From Thermoflexales bacterium (GTDB taxonomy: Bacteria; Chloroflexota; Anaerolineae; Fen-1058), in contig JAUQXD010000064.1 of NCBI GenBank assembly GCA_030834835.1, forward strand, positions 1 through 7,154: a stretch of DNA of 7,154 nucleotides. Direction: 5' to 3'. A model generated the notes under the pieces. The model was not told the origin of the DNA, searched no databases, and worked only from the letters and a program-made list of their open reading frames with translations. Within the stretch, counting starts at the first letter, position 1; the number at the start of each line of letters is the position of its first letter. Position numbers and translations under genes: made by a program. Positions 5,752 to 7,154 of the stretch are shown here, piece after piece.

Positions 5752-6405
5752 TCAGATTTGCTCAAACAGCGGCAATCTTTCCATCGTCCTGGCCCCTACG
5801 GACAGGCGTACTTCATCGTCGCCCCAGCTTTCAATCCAGCCCACCGGAATCAGCTTCTCCTCTTTTCGCACCAGGCCCCTGGAAACCACACAATGCGTGA
5901 CGCGGTCTTCATACAGATCGGTCAACACCTGGGCCACATTACCCACGTCCATGCCGTCACGCGTCATTACTTTCGCGCCCGCCTTGACGGCCACCGTGCC
6001 TTCCGGGATGTTGGTGCGCGTTTCAGCCACATAGGCTGAAGGCAGATAACCGGGCAGCGATGTTCCGTCGTACGCCGGGTACCAGTACAGAGCCGGTGGC
6101 GCTATCAGAATCGGGCCGCCCTGAGGCGAACGTCCCGCGTCATCGTCATTCGTGGGAATGTAGTCGGTTTCCTCGTAATTGGGCAGCTCCTCCATTTGCC
6201 CCTCGTCCAACCGCAGGTTAACGTGATCTTCCTTGCCGGCCGTCACCAGCCCCACGGGCACCACCTTGTCTTCCTTGATGAGCAGGCCCTTGCGCACGAC
6301 GAGGTGAGTGATCTCATTGCTTTTCGGCTCGATCACCACCCGATCGATATGGCCAACCTCTTTGCCATCCAGCGTGTATAAACTTACCCCTTGCCTGAAC
6401 TGCAT
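5752..6405 (-). CDS. Tandem PRC-barrel domain protein
   Basis: A 217-residue soluble protein with two PRC-barrel domains. The first (about 2-75) starts FRQGVSLYTLDGKEVGHIDR. The second (about 134-213) starts PEGTVAVKAGAKVMTRDGMD. The domains are recognisably repeated: THLVVRKGLLIKEDKVVPVG in the first matches THCVVSRGLVRKEEKLIPVG in the second. A proline- and tyrosine-rich linker (about 78-130, including APPALYWYPAYDG) joins them. PRC barrels occur in photosynthetic reaction-centre H subunits, RimM and many bacterial stress or envelope-associated proteins, usually as protein-interaction modules. I chose the ATG at 6405 because a strong RBS lies just before it and the domain begins at residue 2. 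A longer in-frame start at 6513 would add 36 basic residues unlike the family. It probably shares a transcript with the CBS gene. Confidence 0.88.
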   Translation of the reverse strand: MQFRQGVSLYTLDGKEVGHIDRVVIEPKSNEITHLVVRKGLLIKEDKVVPVGLVTAGKEDHVNLRLDEGQMEELPNYEETDYIPTNDDDAGRSPQGGPILIAPPALYWYPAYDGTSLPGYLPSAYVAETRTNIPEGTVAVKAGAKVMTRDGMDVGNVAQVLTDLYEDRVTHCVVSRGLVRKEEKLIPVGWIESWGDDEVRLSVGARTMERLPLFEQI

Positions 6406-6411
6406 TTCGAG

Positions 6412-6419
6412 CCTCCTTT
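6412..6419 (-). promoter_or_regulatory. Ribosome binding site fixing the PRC-barrel start
   Basis: On the minus strand the bases read AAAGGAGG, six bases before the ATG at 6405-6403. This decides between the 217-residue start and the longer in-frame GTG at 6513, which lies inside the tail of the broken upstream gene. Confidence 0.75.
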
Positions 6420-6497
6420 GCGCGTACAGAGCGCTAACGTGGGTGCGCCTATACATACGCCTTCTGCCCTTGCGGGCTGCTTTGAACAACTTCAGGA

Positions 6498-6966
6498 TCA
6501 GCGATGACCGCACCGCACCGTCGAGCCTATGACCAGGCCCGCGCTGAGCAGCACCAGATTCTTGATAATGGACTGGCCTTCCAGGTTCGGCGCGCAGGGA
6601 TGCGCGTGAACACCTCGGCCGGATAGAGCACCACTGGCATAAACGTACCCAGCATTTGAACGAAGAGCAGCAATAACGTCGCCCGCATAAAGGCCCGGAA
6701 GATCTGGCCCAGACCGACGGCGCATTCCCGGACAGCTAACACCGGTACGGGGCGGCCTCGGGGCTGAGCAGACCAAATGTGATGGCGTTCATCGTACGCC
6801 CCGCCAGTTCCTACGCGGGGCTGAGGCCGGGGAAGAACTTTAGAATCCCGAACCAGAAGAACACCAGGCCCAGGCTTACGCGCAACAACACCGTCCCATA
6901 GCGGGCCAGCCAGTCGGTGATTTTCCTGTCAACCTGGTTGAAACGCGCTTGTAAACGCCTCATCAT
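6498..6966 (-). pseudogene. DoxX/DUF417-like membrane protein, broken by a nonsense codon and two frameshifts
   Basis: Joining three frames rebuilds one small membrane protein of about 155 residues. Frame one starts at ATG 6966 and reads WLARYGTVLLRVSLGLVFFW, then FGILKFFPGLSPA, before a TAG at 6813-6811; it continues ELAGRTMNAITFGLLSPEAA. Near 6748-6751 the homologous frame shifts to PVLAVRECAVGLGQ, followed by LLLLFVQMLGTFMPVVLYPA. Near 6595 it shifts again to APNLEGQSIIKNLVLLSAGL and VIGSTVR, ending at 6498. The pattern of four hydrophobic helices with an early FGILKF motif and a late EGQ.IIKNLVL motif fits the DoxX/DUF417 superfamily. Each frameshift is explained by one lost base, and the TAG by one GAG-to-TAG change. 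Three lesions in under 250 bases argue for a real pseudogene, though the single-base losses could also be sequencing errors. Its neighbours downstream are intact. Confidence 0.72.
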
Positions 6967-7005
6967 GGTATCCCTGTACTCCAGGATCGAGACATACTGC
7001 TTGGC

Positions 7006-7014
7006 ACTATAGCA
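7006..7014 (-). promoter_or_regulatory. Possible extended -10 promoter for the minus-strand group
   Basis: The minus strand carries TGCTATAGT here, an extended -10 element (TG, one base, TATAGT) about 40 bases upstream of the ATG at 6966. No convincing -35 box lies at the right distance, which is acceptable for extended -10 promoters. Assigned by eye only. Confidence 0.3.
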
Positions 7015-7083
7015 CAGCGCTGCTCAAAAAATCCCAAAGCCGCGCTAAAAAAGTCCTAAAAGCGCCTGCAGCGGACACTCGAC

Positions 7084-7122
7084 AAAAAAGGAACGGCGAG
7101 CCGTGTGGCGACTCGCCGTTCC
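7084..7122 (-). terminator. Rho-independent terminator of a minus-strand gene beyond the window
   Basis: An 11-bp perfect stem, GGAACGGCGAG (7090-7100) with CTCGCCGTTCC (7112-7122), has an 11-base loop. In the minus direction it is followed by six T residues (A-run at 7084-7089 on the plus strand). It should therefore end a minus-strand transcript entering from the right edge. That gene's coding part may stop at the minus-strand TAG at 7145-7143, but only three codons would be inside the window. Confidence 0.8.
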
Positions 7123-7154
7123 AGTGAACGGCCTGAAGTGAGCTACCGCGTTCT

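Noticed and set aside
6446..6490. GCCC-GCAA-GGGC hairpin between the DoxX-like gene and the PRC-barrel gene as a terminator
   Set aside because: Only a 4-bp stem with a GCAA loop and no following T-run on the minus strand.
6406..6513. N-terminal extension of the PRC-barrel protein to a GTG at 6513
   Set aside because: The extra 36 residues are basic and unlike the family, overlap the broken upstream gene, and a strong RBS favours the ATG at 6405.
7123..7154. C-terminal codons of a minus-strand gene at the right edge
   Set aside because: A TAG at 7145-7143 is positioned well before the terminator, but three codons are too few to identify or annotate a gene.
1..7154. Mobile element, CRISPR or phage origin for the rearranged region
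   Set aside because: No transposase, integrase, inverted terminal repeats, target-site duplications or regularly spaced repeats were found around the remnants.

Overview
The window is GC-rich bacterial DNA with tightly packed genes on both strands. The closest fit by gene style is a Chloroflexota-type environmental bacterium: a UPF0316/DUF2179 membrane protein, a PRC-barrel protein and a CBS-pair protein of the HRP1 style, and high-GC codon use with many GATC sites. This is inferred from general familiarity, not from a search, and is weak. No rRNA, tRNA, CRISPR array, transposase or phage gene is visible.

Left half, plus strand (1-4849): one apparent operon. It holds the 3' end of an unrecognised gene, an octopine/nopaline-type opine dehydrogenase (186-1292), a glutamine-dependent asparagine synthetase (1302-2822), and a UPF0316/DUF2179 membrane protein (2819-3406, coupled to asnB by an ATGA overlap). 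After that the operon is in decay. A CPA1 (NhaP/NHE-type) Na+/H+ antiporter has lost its N-terminal half (3421-4305). A Ca2+/cation antiporter-like gene keeps only about its first 50 residues, in two frames (4298-4517). The last piece is the C-terminal third of a branched-chain aminotransferase (4505-4798). The RBS-to-start spacing and gene order still look like an operon, so the losses look like internal deletions and point changes. A factor-independent terminator closes the block at 4812-4849.

Right half, minus strand (6966 to 4852): a convergent gene group. Read in its own direction it begins with a DoxX/DUF417-like membrane protein broken by one nonsense codon and two frameshifts (6966-6498). 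It continues with a two-repeat PRC-barrel protein (6405-5752), a two-CBS-domain protein (5698-5267), a conserved-looking 103-residue basic protein (5234-4923), and possibly a coupled 24-residue ORF (4926-4852). The intact genes each have a strong Shine-Dalgarno sequence. The far right end (6967-7154) holds a possible promoter for this group and a terminator hairpin for a further minus-strand gene outside the window.

Functionally, the left operon joins reductive N-alkylation of amino acids (opine dehydrogenase) to amidation (AsnB), with membrane transport genes downstream that are now broken. The right group looks like a general stress or adenylate-sensing module (PRC and CBS domains). The points most worth a second look are the opine dehydrogenase-AsnB pair with its unrecognised upstream partner, the string of gene remnants between 3421 and 4798, the multiply broken DoxX-like gene, the possible ATGA-coupled 24-residue ORF, and two terminator hairpins sharing an 11-base core.
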